DNA from: an uncultured beta proteobacterium
GTDB lineage: Bacteria > Pseudomonadota > Gammaproteobacteria > Burkholderiales > Rhodocyclaceae
DNA: 7,332 bases
Direction of reading: 5' to 3'
NCBI GenBank assembly: GCA_903932755.1
Contig: CAIZHL010000404.1
Coordinates: 1 to 7,332 of the forward strand
Shown here: positions 1-6,385 of the stretch, in pieces
Position numbering within the stretch: position 1 is the stretch's first letter
Layout of the letters: every line of letters begins with the position of its first letter
Position numbers and translations under genes: made by a program
Notes under the pieces: model-generated
Databases searched by the model: none
Told to the model about the DNA's origin: nothing
What the model saw: only the letters and a program-made list of their open reading frames with translations

Positions 1-1
1 A

Positions 2-547
2 ATCAACCAATTTAACGTCCGGGTGTCGTTCCATAATTTCCCCTGCAAAATCGCGTTTAAATAGACGATCGATGTGCCCACGATAAGGTATGGAAACTGG
101 CACTGGGTTGTAGTATTCAGCGACCATCAAATAACGATTCGTTGCAGCAACGAGCTTGTCGTAAACCTGTTTTAACGCATCCGGGTTAATGTGTATAAGT
201 ACACCTTTGATCAGCGCCAAATCCCATGTACGAGAGGGGGACCAATCCAAAATCGAGCTGTGGTAAACATGATCTGGTGGTATGACTTGTTCCAACTCAT
301 GTACGGCGTCGAAGTTAATTTCAATTGCATGTAATTCCATTGCTGGGTACAGTAATTTTAGTGCCTTGAGATTCATGCCAATATTGGCACCAAATTCGAT
401 GCAGTTTCTTAAATTTCTAGCATCGCGTAGTGCCTTTGAGAAAAAGTTTAAATTGGAGGCTAGCAACGACTCGCCTTGATTACGTTTGATATATTCAGTG
501 CCAAAGTCACCGGACCAAAAGGCCTCTTGTTCGGTTTTGAATGTCAT
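2..547 (-). CDS. Pseudaminic acid biosynthesis-associated methylase (partial, cut by left edge)
   Basis: Class I SAM-dependent methyltransferase of the family found next to pseudaminic acid genes (TIGR03587 type). I translated it by hand: 182 codons from ATG at 547 run to the left edge with no stop, so the C-terminus is missing; from memory the family is about 200 residues. The N-terminus MTFKTEQEAFWSGDFG followed by EYIKRNQGESLLASNL is characteristic. The SAM-binding motif I is seen as IEFGANIGMNL (about residues 50-60), and the acidic strand-2 end as LHAIEIN (about 72-78). It begins 23 bases after the pseF stop, and AGGA 7 bases before the ATG supports this start. Family members are assumed to methylate the nonulosonic acid or a precursor, but the exact acceptor is not established by sequence. 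Base composition is clearly lower in G+C than pseC (42% by hand count over 121-420), which hints at a separate origin. Confidence 0.9.
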   Translation of the reverse strand, partial: MTFKTEQEAFWSGDFGTEYIKRNQGESLLASNLNFFSKALRDARNLRNCIEFGANIGMNLKALKLLYPAMELHAIEINFDAVHELEQVIPPDHVYHSSILDWSPSRTWDLALIKGVLIHINPDALKQVYDKLVAATNRYLMVAEYYNPVPVSIPYRGHIDRLFKRDFAGEIMERHPDVKLVD

Positions 548-554
548 TAAGGTT

Positions 555-558
555 TCCT
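555..558 (-). promoter_or_regulatory. Ribosome binding site of the methylase gene
   Basis: AGGA read on the minus strand, within ACAGGAAACC, lies 7 bases before the ATG at 547. It fixes the start of the methylase, the only downstream gene in the Pse part that does not overlap or nearly touch its predecessor. Confidence 0.6.
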
Positions 559-570
559 GTATCAAAAAGC

Positions 571-1266
571 CTATTTCGTTGCGTTGATCTCAAGTGCGCA
601 AAAAATGAGTTCGGCCCTTTTCCAATCGTCCTGCGTATCAATATCAACAACACGCCAATTGGGAATCACGTAGCCCACTCCACCACTATGAATCTTCGGG
701 TATTTTAGCCATGTCTCGGCTTTACCCCAATAGAACTGCCCTGCATCGTAATAAGCCGGCTCCAAGTCCTGCGTTCTTGTTATTTCAAATTGAGGGTAAA
801 ACGGTTGCATCTTTCCGTTGCTCAATTGCCTGAGTGCGCGCTGAATAGCAGATGGATATTCCGTGACCGGAAAGCAGAAATCTGTCTCGCCATTGGTCAA
901 GGTAGCAAGTGCACCCCTCAGATCATCAATCTGGATGAATGGCACCCCGGGAAAAATGCAACAAACCTTCTCAAATAACCATCCGAGGGTACGGCAGGCC
1001 TCAATGCCATGGGCGATGACGGGAACTATTGCAGTGTAGTCATTTGCCAATTCGACTGGCCGAACAAACGGTGTTTCAGCGCCCCATTCTTTGGCAATCT
1101 TGGCGATTTCTTCGTCATCGGTCGAAACGACAATGTGTTCAAAAAGGCCCGATTCTCTTGCGGCAATGATGGCATAGGCAATCATCGGCTTGCCGCAGAA
1201 GGTTTTGATGTTTTTGCGGGGGATACGCTTGCTGCCGCCACGGGCTGGAATGATGGCGATATTCAT
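571..1266 (-). CDS. pseF: Pseudaminic acid cytidylyltransferase (CMP-Pse synthetase)
   Basis: Cytoplasmic enzyme that transfers CMP from CTP to pseudaminic acid, giving the activated donor for glycosyltransfer. The 231-residue protein opens with the nucleotide-binding signature ARGGSKRIPRKN (residues 8-19), followed by VVSTDDEEIA (46-55) and the C-terminal VVDIDTQDDW (206-215), whose aspartates fit the metal-binding pair of this family. The stretch IQRAL (141-145), then TRTQDLEPAYYDAGQFYWG (163-181), is typical of PseF rather than NeuA sialic acid synthetases. I chose ATG 1266 because it overlaps the pseC stop as ATGA and begins MNIAIIPARGG; the longer in-frame ATG at 1284 would add six residues inside pseC. 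An oddity is FPGVPF (105-110), where relatives usually carry TAPF. It lies between pseC and the methylase in one transcription unit. Base composition looks intermediate between its two neighbours. Confidence 0.93.
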   Translation of the reverse strand: MNIAIIPARGGSKRIPRKNIKTFCGKPMIAYAIIAARESGLFEHIVVSTDDEEIAKIAKEWGAETPFVRPVELANDYTAIVPVIAHGIEACRTLGWLFEKVCCIFPGVPFIQIDDLRGALATLTNGETDFCFPVTEYPSAIQRALRQLSNGKMQPFYPQFEITRTQDLEPAYYDAGQFYWGKAETWLKYPKIHSGGVGYVIPNWRVVDIDTQDDWKRAELIFCALEINATK

Positions 1267-2426
1267 GCCCCTAGCGCCCCGCAAATCGCCAACACAACCT
1301 GCTCTTGTATTGCTTCTGCCAGTGCCGGATACATTGGGATGCTGATTACTTCTGAATAGAAACGCTCTGCTTCAGGACAGTATCCCACGGCAAACCCCAT
1401 CTGCTCGTAGTAGGGTTGGCGGTAAACAGGGATGTAGTGCAGATTGACGAGAACGCCTGCAGCTCTGAGTGCGTCATACACCTCGCGCTGAGTCCTTCCG
1501 ATTTCACCAAGCTTTAAGCGAATGACGTAAAGGTGGTAGCTCGAATAGCTTTCAGGATGCTGCCACGGGACGACCACAGGCAGGTTCGCCAGGGCTTCGT
1601 CATATCTACTCGCAATTGCGTGCCTCCTGGCAAGAAACTCACCGATCCGCCGCATCTGGCTCAAACCCAGTGCGGCAAGAATGTCGGTCATGCGGTAGTT
1701 GAAACCCAGGCCCGTCTGCTGGTAGTTCCAGATTTCCAGGGGTGGCCTTGCCTGCATTTCGGCCGCATCGCTGGTGATGCCATGGCTGCGCAGCAAGCGC
1801 AATCTCTTGGCCAGGAGCGCATCGTTGGTCAATGCCATGCCGCCCTCGCCCGAGGTGATTATTTTTACCGGGTGAAAGCTGAATACGGTGATGTCGCTGT
1901 AACGACAGTTGCCGATGCGCTCTTCTTTGTAGCGGCCGCTTATCGCATGCGAAGCATCTTCGATGATCCTGAAGCCATATTGCCGGCTGAGTGCGTGGAT
2001 ACCCTCCATGTCGCAGGACTGGCCGCAAAGATGCACGGGGATCACGACCTTGGGCAGACGGCCGGTCTTCGCCGCCGATGCCAGCTTTTCCGCCAGGCGT
2101 CCGACGCTCATGTTGTAGGTGTGCGGATCGATATCGACGAAATCGACGGTGGCGCCGCAATAGAGTGCGCAGTTGGCGCTGGCAACAAAGGTAATCGGCG
2201 TCGTCCAGACCAGATCACCTTTGCCCGCGCCCAAGGCCAGGCAGGCGATGTGAAGGGCGCTGGTTGCACTATTGACGGCAACCGCGTGCTGGACGCCGCA
2301 GTAGCTCGAAACGGCTCGTTCGAACTCCGGGACGACCATCCCTTGGGTGAGAAAGTCTGAGCGCAGCACATCCACGACTGCGTCAATATCATCCTGATTG
2401 ATGTCCTGGCGACTGTAGGGAATCAT
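1263..2426 (-). CDS. pseC: UDP-4-amino-4,6-dideoxy-N-acetyl-beta-L-altrosamine transaminase
   Basis: PLP-dependent aminotransferase of the DegT/DnrJ/EryC1 fold that converts the 4-keto product of PseB to the 4-amino sugar nucleotide, using glutamate as amino donor. It has 387 residues, normal for the family. The N-terminus IPYSRQDINQDDIDAV is classic PseC. NSATSALHIA (52-61) fits the cofactor phosphate loop, EDASHA (156-161) holds the aspartate that contacts the PLP ring nitrogen, and SFHPVK (183-188) carries the Schiff-base lysine, K188, followed by TSGEGG. GFNYRMTD (241-248) and LHYIPVYRQPYY (329-340) are also family hallmarks. The start ATG overlaps the stop of the upstream reductase as ATGA, and its own stop overlaps pseF the same way, so translation is probably coupled through three genes. 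No essential residue looks missing. Confidence 0.95.
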   Translation of the reverse strand: MIPYSRQDINQDDIDAVVDVLRSDFLTQGMVVPEFERAVSSYCGVQHAVAVNSATSALHIACLALGAGKGDLVWTTPITFVASANCALYCGATVDFVDIDPHTYNMSVGRLAEKLASAAKTGRLPKVVIPVHLCGQSCDMEGIHALSRQYGFRIIEDASHAISGRYKEERIGNCRYSDITVFSFHPVKIITSGEGGMALTNDALLAKRLRLLRSHGITSDAAEMQARPPLEIWNYQQTGLGFNYRMTDILAALGLSQMRRIGEFLARRHAIASRYDEALANLPVVVPWQHPESYSSYHLYVIRLKLGEIGRTQREVYDALRAAGVLVNLHYIPVYRQPYYEQMGFAVGYCPEAERFYSEVISIPMYPALAEAIQEQVVLAICGALGA

Positions 2427-3337
2427 AGCTGACGCAACTCCCGGGCGAGACCGTCCTCTTCTTGCCGGCGTAGCCTGTCTAGTTGCTCATCAACGCCGCC
2501 GAGTTTTCTATCGAGCAATTTGCTGATCTTTTCGTTCGAGAGACTCATGTCGAACGGACGCCTGACCAGTGCTTCCTGCGAAGCGAACATGCCCGACTTT
2601 ATAAGACCGGAATCCAATCCAAACGCCTTGGCAATCCTGAGCCCGAACTCGTGCTTCGAGAGTCGCTCGTCTCCTGCCACATGATAGACGCCGCGAGCCT
2701 TCAACCGAACAAGGTCATGCACTGCCCTTACGAGCACTTCGATCAGAATCGGGGTGTAAAAGACATCACTGAACAAGCTGATCTCCGCCCCCGAGCGAAG
2801 CCTTCCAAGTATCGCGTCGCTGAACGAGTTCCGATAGCGGGTACCCCATCCATAAAAGTTCGTTCGCACCACGAGCGCATTTGGATTGATCGCAAGCACC
2901 TGCCGCTCTGCTTCTGCCTTCGTCCGTCCATAGACATTCTGCGGCGCGACCGGATGGTCTTCACTGACCCGGATTTCATTTCCCGAAAAGAGATGGTCGG
3001 TTGAAATATGCACCAGGAGGGATCCTGTTCCGGCACACGCCGCGGCAACGTTGCTGGCAAGTTGCACATTGGCGTGCCAAGCGTGATCCGGCCTGGCTTC
3101 GCATTCTTCAACGCTGGTGAAGCCGGCCGTATGGATCACCAGATCAAATTTGCCTGCCTCAATCGTGCGCGCCAATCCATCGGCAGATTCGAGGTCAACC
3201 TTCTGCGCCTCAACTCCGGACAGCACCACCGACCGCTCATGGAGCCCCAGGACTATCTTGTGGCGATCCCGGATTTCAGCTGCCCAGTTGAGCGCAAGAA
3301 GCCCTGATCCGCCGGTGAGAAGGATGTTCGACGGCAT
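2423..3337 (-). CDS. RmlD-like sugar nucleotide reductase (extended SDR family)
   Basis: NAD(P)-dependent short-chain dehydrogenase of 304 residues, most like the dTDP-4-dehydrorhamnose reductase (RmlD) branch that reduces 4-keto sugar nucleotides. The N-terminal Rossmann strand reads NILLTGGSGLLALN (4-17); the third glycine of the usual GxxGxxG is replaced by alanine. The catalytic set is visible as HISTDHLFSG (110-119; S112 or T113) and YGRTK (136-140; Y136, K140). RTNFYGWG (158-165) is typical of the substrate domain. It begins 6 bases after pseB stops and overlaps pseC by ATGA, so it belongs to the operon. Its substrate is unknown: the textbook pathway goes from PseB to PseC without a reductase. 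It might reduce the PseB keto product, work on a later intermediate, or make a different deoxy sugar. The family assignment is firm; the specific function is not. Confidence 0.85.
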   Translation of the reverse strand: MPSNILLTGGSGLLALNWAAEIRDRHKIVLGLHERSVVLSGVEAQKVDLESADGLARTIEAGKFDLVIHTAGFTSVEECEARPDHAWHANVQLASNVAAACAGTGSLLVHISTDHLFSGNEIRVSEDHPVAPQNVYGRTKAEAERQVLAINPNALVVRTNFYGWGTRYRNSFSDAILGRLRSGAEISLFSDVFYTPILIEVLVRAVHDLVRLKARGVYHVAGDERLSKHEFGLRIAKAFGLDSGLIKSGMFASQEALVRRPFDMSLSNEKISKLLDRKLGGVDEQLDRLRRQEEDGLARELRQL

Positions 3338-3343
3338 ATGGAA

Positions 3344-4342
3344 TCAGATCGCCCCAACCTTGCTGCGATTCGAATCAATCCAGTTCCGCAGCGTATCGGC
3401 CGACATCCACTCGGTGTTGTTGTCAGAGGAATACATGAAGCCGTCGTCAACCTTGATGCCGTCATTTATTCGCGAAGGGTCGGAAGACCAGTTATGTATC
3501 ATCGGCAGTATCTTAAAATGGTTCTTGTAGGCGAAGGTGTTCGGCGCGTCTTCGACCCCGATCATCTGCTCGTGAATTTTCTCGCCGGGCCGAATGCCGA
3601 TGATCCTGTGTTTCGCCTCCGGCGCAACGGCGTTTGCAATATCGAGTATCGTCATCGATGGAATCTTCTTGACATAGATCTCGCCGCCCTGCATGTCATC
3701 GAATGCGTGCCAAACAAGTTCGACGCCCTGTTCCAGAGTGATCATGAAGCGGGTCATGCGGGTATCGGTAATCGGCAGAACGCCTGTATGGGCCAGGGAC
3801 ATGAAAAATGGAATGACGGATCCCCGCGAGCCCATCACATTGCCGTAGCGAACCACGGCAAACCGGGTTTCGTGCGTTCCGGCATAGGCGTTGCCGGCAA
3901 CGAAAAGCTTGTCGGATGCGAGTTTCGTCGCGCCATACAGATTGATCGGATTGCTGGCCTTGTCTGTCGACAGGGCCACCACGCGCTTGATCCCGCGATC
4001 GATACAGGCATCGATGAGATTCATCGCACCGTCGATATTGGTCTTGATACATTCGAACGGGTTGTATTCGGCTGTCGGCACGATTTTGGTCGCTGCGGCG
4101 TGAACCACGTATTCGATGCCATCCAGCGCCCGCGCCAGGCGGCCCTTGTCACGCACGTCACCGATAATGAAGCTCACCCGGCGGTCTCCCACGAACCGCT
4201 GCGCCATTTCCCACTGCTTCATCTCGTCGCGGGAATAAATGACAAGACGCTTCGGGTTGTACTTGGCCAGAGTCATCGGCACAAAGGTGCTGCCGAATGA
4301 GCCGGTGCCGCCTGTAATCAGTATCGATGAGTTGTTCAGCAT
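3344..4342 (-). CDS. pseB: UDP-N-acetylglucosamine 4,6-dehydratase (inverting)
   Basis: First step of pseudaminic acid synthesis: NADP-dependent dehydration of UDP-GlcNAc with C5 inversion to a 4-keto-6-deoxy-L-arabino sugar nucleotide, in the cytoplasm. The protein has 332 residues, as usual for PseB/FlaA1 proteins. The Rossmann motif is SILITGGTGSFGS (6-18), the catalytic loop is STDKASNP (125-132; T126, D127, K128) and YGATK (136-140) gives the catalytic Tyr and Lys. YGNVMGSRGSVIP (about 172-184) and GEKIHEQMI are family marks. I chose ATG 4342 because homology begins at MLNNSSILITGG; the 27 codons upstream, back to 4423, would overlap the end of the ABC gene and look unrelated. The start is 31 bases after the ABC stop, with AAGGA in the gap about 13 bases before the ATG, a rather long spacing. 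Confidence 0.95.
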   Translation of the reverse strand: MLNNSSILITGGTGSFGSTFVPMTLAKYNPKRLVIYSRDEMKQWEMAQRFVGDRRVSFIIGDVRDKGRLARALDGIEYVVHAAATKIVPTAEYNPFECIKTNIDGAMNLIDACIDRGIKRVVALSTDKASNPINLYGATKLASDKLFVAGNAYAGTHETRFAVVRYGNVMGSRGSVIPFFMSLAHTGVLPITDTRMTRFMITLEQGVELVWHAFDDMQGGEIYVKKIPSMTILDIANAVAPEAKHRIIGIRPGEKIHEQMIGVEDAPNTFAYKNHFKILPMIHNWSSDPSRINDGIKVDDGFMYSSDNNTEWMSADTLRNWIDSNRSKVGAI

Positions 4343-4373
4343 GGCTTTTCTACTTTCCTTTTCTGGTCGGCAC

Positions 4374-6152
4374 TCATGCCGCCTTGGTAACGATTTCCTG
4401 ATATGTTCCGATCCGGCGAACACGTCCGTCGCCGAGTTCGACGATCTGCGTGCAATTCTTCAAGGTCGTCAGGCGATGCGCGATGATGATGATTGTCAAA
4501 TCGGCACTCAAGCCTTCGATGCCCTGCATGACCGCCCGCTCGGTTTCATCGTCAAGCGCACTGGTCGCTTCGTCGAAAACTATCACGTCGGCCCGTTTGT
4601 AGAGCGCCCGGGCAATGCCTATTCTTTGGCGTTGGCCGCCGGAAAGGCGGATTCCTCGCTCGCCCACGATGGTCTGGTATTGCTTCGGCCATGTCTCGAT
4701 CGCCTCCGCGATCTGGGCCTGCTGCGCAGCCCGCCTGACCCTCTCGCGATCGATCTGGCTTGTCGGCACGCCAAAGGCGATGTTTTCCTCGATGGTGCTG
4801 TCGGTGAGGAATATCGCTTGCGGGACGTGGGCGATATGAGTCTGCCAGGCACGATGGTTGGCCGGGGTAACAGTCTGGTCGTCTATCTCAAGGGTTCCTT
4901 GCGTCGGGCTCAACAGGCCCATCACAATATCGATCAATGTGCTCTTGCCGCTGCCGGTCGTTCCGATAAGGCCGATGCGGCTTCCTTTGTCGATAACGAG
5001 GTTCAGGTCTTGCAGAACCCATGGAAGCTGCGGGCCATAGCGAAACGAAAGTTGACTCAAGCGAATCCGGTGATGAAACGGGATCGGTTTCGGCGCCAGC
5101 TCGTTTGCGTGTGCCGGCAAAGGCTGATCGAGCAGATCGAGGGCATCCTGGAACGACGCCTGGCCTCCTTGAATGGAGGACCATGCCATATAGGCGTTTT
5201 GCATTAGCGGCAGCAAGCGCTGTGCGCCTATCGCCAATGCGCCGAGCACCGGAATGGCTTTGCCGATCCCATCGGCCTGTTGCGCCAGAACATAGGCAAG
5301 AGCCGCAATGAGCGTCATTCCGAGCGCCTCGACGACATAGCGCGGACTCTGTGCGACAAACTGGTTGTCGCCCTGTGCGCGCCGCAAAGGGAGATCGGCC
5401 GATCGGTATATCCGGCAATACGCTGCCTGGCTGCCATCAAGCAGGACATCGCGAATGCCGCCAAGGCCCTCCTGCAAGGACTTGAATACCTGCGTCGATT
5501 CCCGCGCAATCCTCTGTCCGTTGCGAAGCTTCTGCGCCCGGGTAATACGAATGATCAACAGGTAGATCAAGCCAAATCCCGCAAACGCGGCGAAGGAGAT
5601 GTATGGCTCGACGGCCAGCAGCACAATTAGTATCGCCAACAGCATGAAGGCTGAACTCAGAAGCATCAACATCGGACTGATGACCGAGTGGATCACGCCG
5701 TTGACCTTGGTGATTATCCCGGTGATGACTTCGCTGCTGTTACGCGCCACATGCACGGAGTAGGCCTGGTACAAGGTCCCCCGGTAAATACTTATGCTCA
5801 AATCGGCACCGGTTGCGAACGCGAGACGGATACTGGCCCATGCCAGCAGCAAGCGCATGCCTCCGGCTGCCAGGGCGGCCACGCCGAATGCAATCGTGAG
5901 CGGCAAAAGCAGTTGATTGGCCGAAGTCAGTCCGCTGATTTGAATGAACGGCTGTGCTGCCGGATGATTGAAAATCCTGTCGGGTACCGTAAGTACCGCC
6001 AGAAATGGCAGTATTGCCCCGATGCTGACAATCTCTGCCGCCGAGGCCAGGACCATGAGGATCAGCAGCAGTCCGAACTGTCCGCGACGCCGACGGCTGA
6101 CGTGGCGCCACAGTCGATTCAGGAGTGCCTGGACAGGTTGAGTAGTTCGCAC
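4374..6152 (-). CDS. ABC transporter, fused permease and ATPase (PglK/MsbA-like glycan flippase)
   Basis: Inner-membrane half-transporter that would act as a homodimer, probably flipping a lipid-linked oligosaccharide or exporting a glycan made by the neighbouring genes. The 592-residue form has hydrophobic segments near residues 27-56, 81-105, 159-182, 186-202 and 273-290. The ATPase domain follows: Walker A GTTGSGKST (397-405), Q-loop VPQAIF (443-448), signature LSGGQRQ (503-509), Walker B ADVIVFDEATSALD (521-534, E528) and H-loop AHRL (558-561). The frame stays open upstream to ATG 6335, but that part reads as unstructured Arg/Cys-rich sequence and contains the ops-like site. I therefore prefer GTG 6152, although no good ribosome site precedes it; ATG 6257 (627 residues) and TTG 6209 remain possible. 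Family and domain calls are secure; the cargo is inferred from context. Confidence 0.9.
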   Translation of the reverse strand: MRTTQPVQALLNRLWRHVSRRRRGQFGLLLILMVLASAAEIVSIGAILPFLAVLTVPDRIFNHPAAQPFIQISGLTSANQLLLPLTIAFGVAALAAGGMRLLLAWASIRLAFATGADLSISIYRGTLYQAYSVHVARNSSEVITGIITKVNGVIHSVISPMLMLLSSAFMLLAILIVLLAVEPYISFAAFAGFGLIYLLIIRITRAQKLRNGQRIARESTQVFKSLQEGLGGIRDVLLDGSQAAYCRIYRSADLPLRRAQGDNQFVAQSPRYVVEALGMTLIAALAYVLAQQADGIGKAIPVLGALAIGAQRLLPLMQNAYMAWSSIQGGQASFQDALDLLDQPLPAHANELAPKPIPFHHRIRLSQLSFRYGPQLPWVLQDLNLVIDKGSRIGLIGTTGSGKSTLIDIVMGLLSPTQGTLEIDDQTVTPANHRAWQTHIAHVPQAIFLTDSTIEENIAFGVPTSQIDRERVRRAAQQAQIAEAIETWPKQYQTIVGERGIRLSGGQRQRIGIARALYKRADVIVFDEATSALDDETERAVMQGIEGLSADLTIIIIAHRLTTLKNCTQIVELGDGRVRRIGTYQEIVTKAA

Positions 6153-6190
6153 TTGGGTTTCAATTGTTGCAGATTGGCCGACGCGACAGC

Positions 6191-6207
6191 GCGCTGACTC
6201 GCAGCGC
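6191..6207 (-). other. Small hairpin in the leader
   Basis: On the minus strand GCGCTG and CAGCGC form a perfect 6-base-pair stem around the 5-base loop CGAGT. A run of five T precedes the stem instead of following it, so it does not look like a terminator in the direction of the genes. It lies 36 bases downstream of the ops-like site and 38 bases before the preferred ABC start, where it could affect pausing or translation. Confidence 0.4.
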
Positions 6208-6243
6208 AAAAACGGGTGACGCCTGATTCGCAGAAGAGTTGGA

Positions 6244-6255
6244 CACGCTACCGCC
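6244..6255 (-). promoter_or_regulatory. ops-like RfaH recruitment element (JUMPstart end)
   Basis: The minus strand reads GGCGGTAGCGTG, identical to the E. coli ops core that pauses RNA polymerase and recruits RfaH through the exposed non-template strand. The next base is T where the E. coli element usually has C. It is oriented with transcription, 130 bases after the stop of an RfaH-like gene and 91 bases before the preferred start of the exporter gene. With equal base frequencies an exact 12-mer is expected about 0.0009 times on both strands of a window this size. I saw no second copy of the core GGCGGTAG. The rest of the 39-base enterobacterial JUMPstart is not recognisable. Confidence 0.75.
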
Positions 6256-6261
6256 ATGCCC

Positions 6262-6277
6262 GTGCGCCGCGGCGCAC
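6262..6277. repeat. 16-base perfect palindrome before the ops-like site
   Basis: GTGCGCCGCGGCGCAC is its own reverse complement. As RNA it can fold to a stem of six G+C-rich pairs with a CGCG loop. On the minus strand it ends 6 bases before the ops-like element. There is no U-tract after it. It could be an RNA hairpin that shapes pausing, or a protein-binding operator; the sequence does not decide between these. Confidence 0.6.
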
Positions 6278-6385
6278 AGCAAATGCTTGCTTCGATACTT
6301 CTGAGGTTTGCGACAACCCCGACACCCGACATCATCGAGCCACGGAAATCAATTGCTGTGAATCACCTGTTCGCCAAGCAGTCAG

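Larger units (their letters stand above)
6153..6385 (-). promoter_or_regulatory. Leader region of the exporter/Pse operon
   Basis: About 230 bases between the stop of the rfaH-like gene and the preferred start of the ABC gene. In minus-strand order it holds an unassigned stretch (6278-6385), a perfect G+C-rich palindrome, the ops-like element, and a second small hairpin. I looked for sigma-70 style boxes and found none convincing, so transcription may come either from ahead of the MarR-type gene or from a promoter I cannot recognise. The part from 6335 inward is formally open in the ABC frame but does not look protein-coding. No U-tract terminator is visible. Confidence 0.6.

Noticed and set aside
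282..479. Plus-strand 65-codon frame near the left edge
   Set aside because: It is antisense to the methylase, which is recognisable by hand translation of the minus strand from 547 leftward.
1267..1284. Longer pseF start at 1284
   Set aside because: It adds six residues ahead of the conserved MNIAIIPARGG start; ATG 1266 makes the ATGA overlap seen at other junctions.
1533..2360. Plus-strand open frame (275 codons) opposite pseC
   Set aside because: The opposite strand encodes an intact PseC with its lysine and cofactor motifs; the plus frame shows no domain.
3338..4300. Long plus-strand open frame (320 codons) opposite pseB
   Set aside because: It lies wholly antisense to a gene with clear catalytic motifs, has no recognisable domain, and is the kind of mirror frame that G+C-rich coding DNA produces.
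4343..4423. Longer pseB start at 4423
   Set aside because: The extra 27 residues overlap the end of the ABC gene and do not resemble PseB N-termini; similarity begins at ATG 4342.
4239..5207. Long plus-strand open frame (322 codons) opposite the ABC ATPase domain
   Set aside because: Antisense to the conserved Walker and signature motifs, with no family resemblance or ribosome site; a shadow frame.
6191..6215. Intrinsic terminator in the leader
   Set aside because: The hairpin is preceded, not followed, by the T-run in the direction of the genes, and is followed by A in the other direction, so neither orientation fits.
6278..6385. Sigma-70 promoter after the rfaH-like gene
   Set aside because: TTGGCG and TTGATT-like hexamers occur but no acceptable -10 box lies at normal spacing, so I could not support a promoter.
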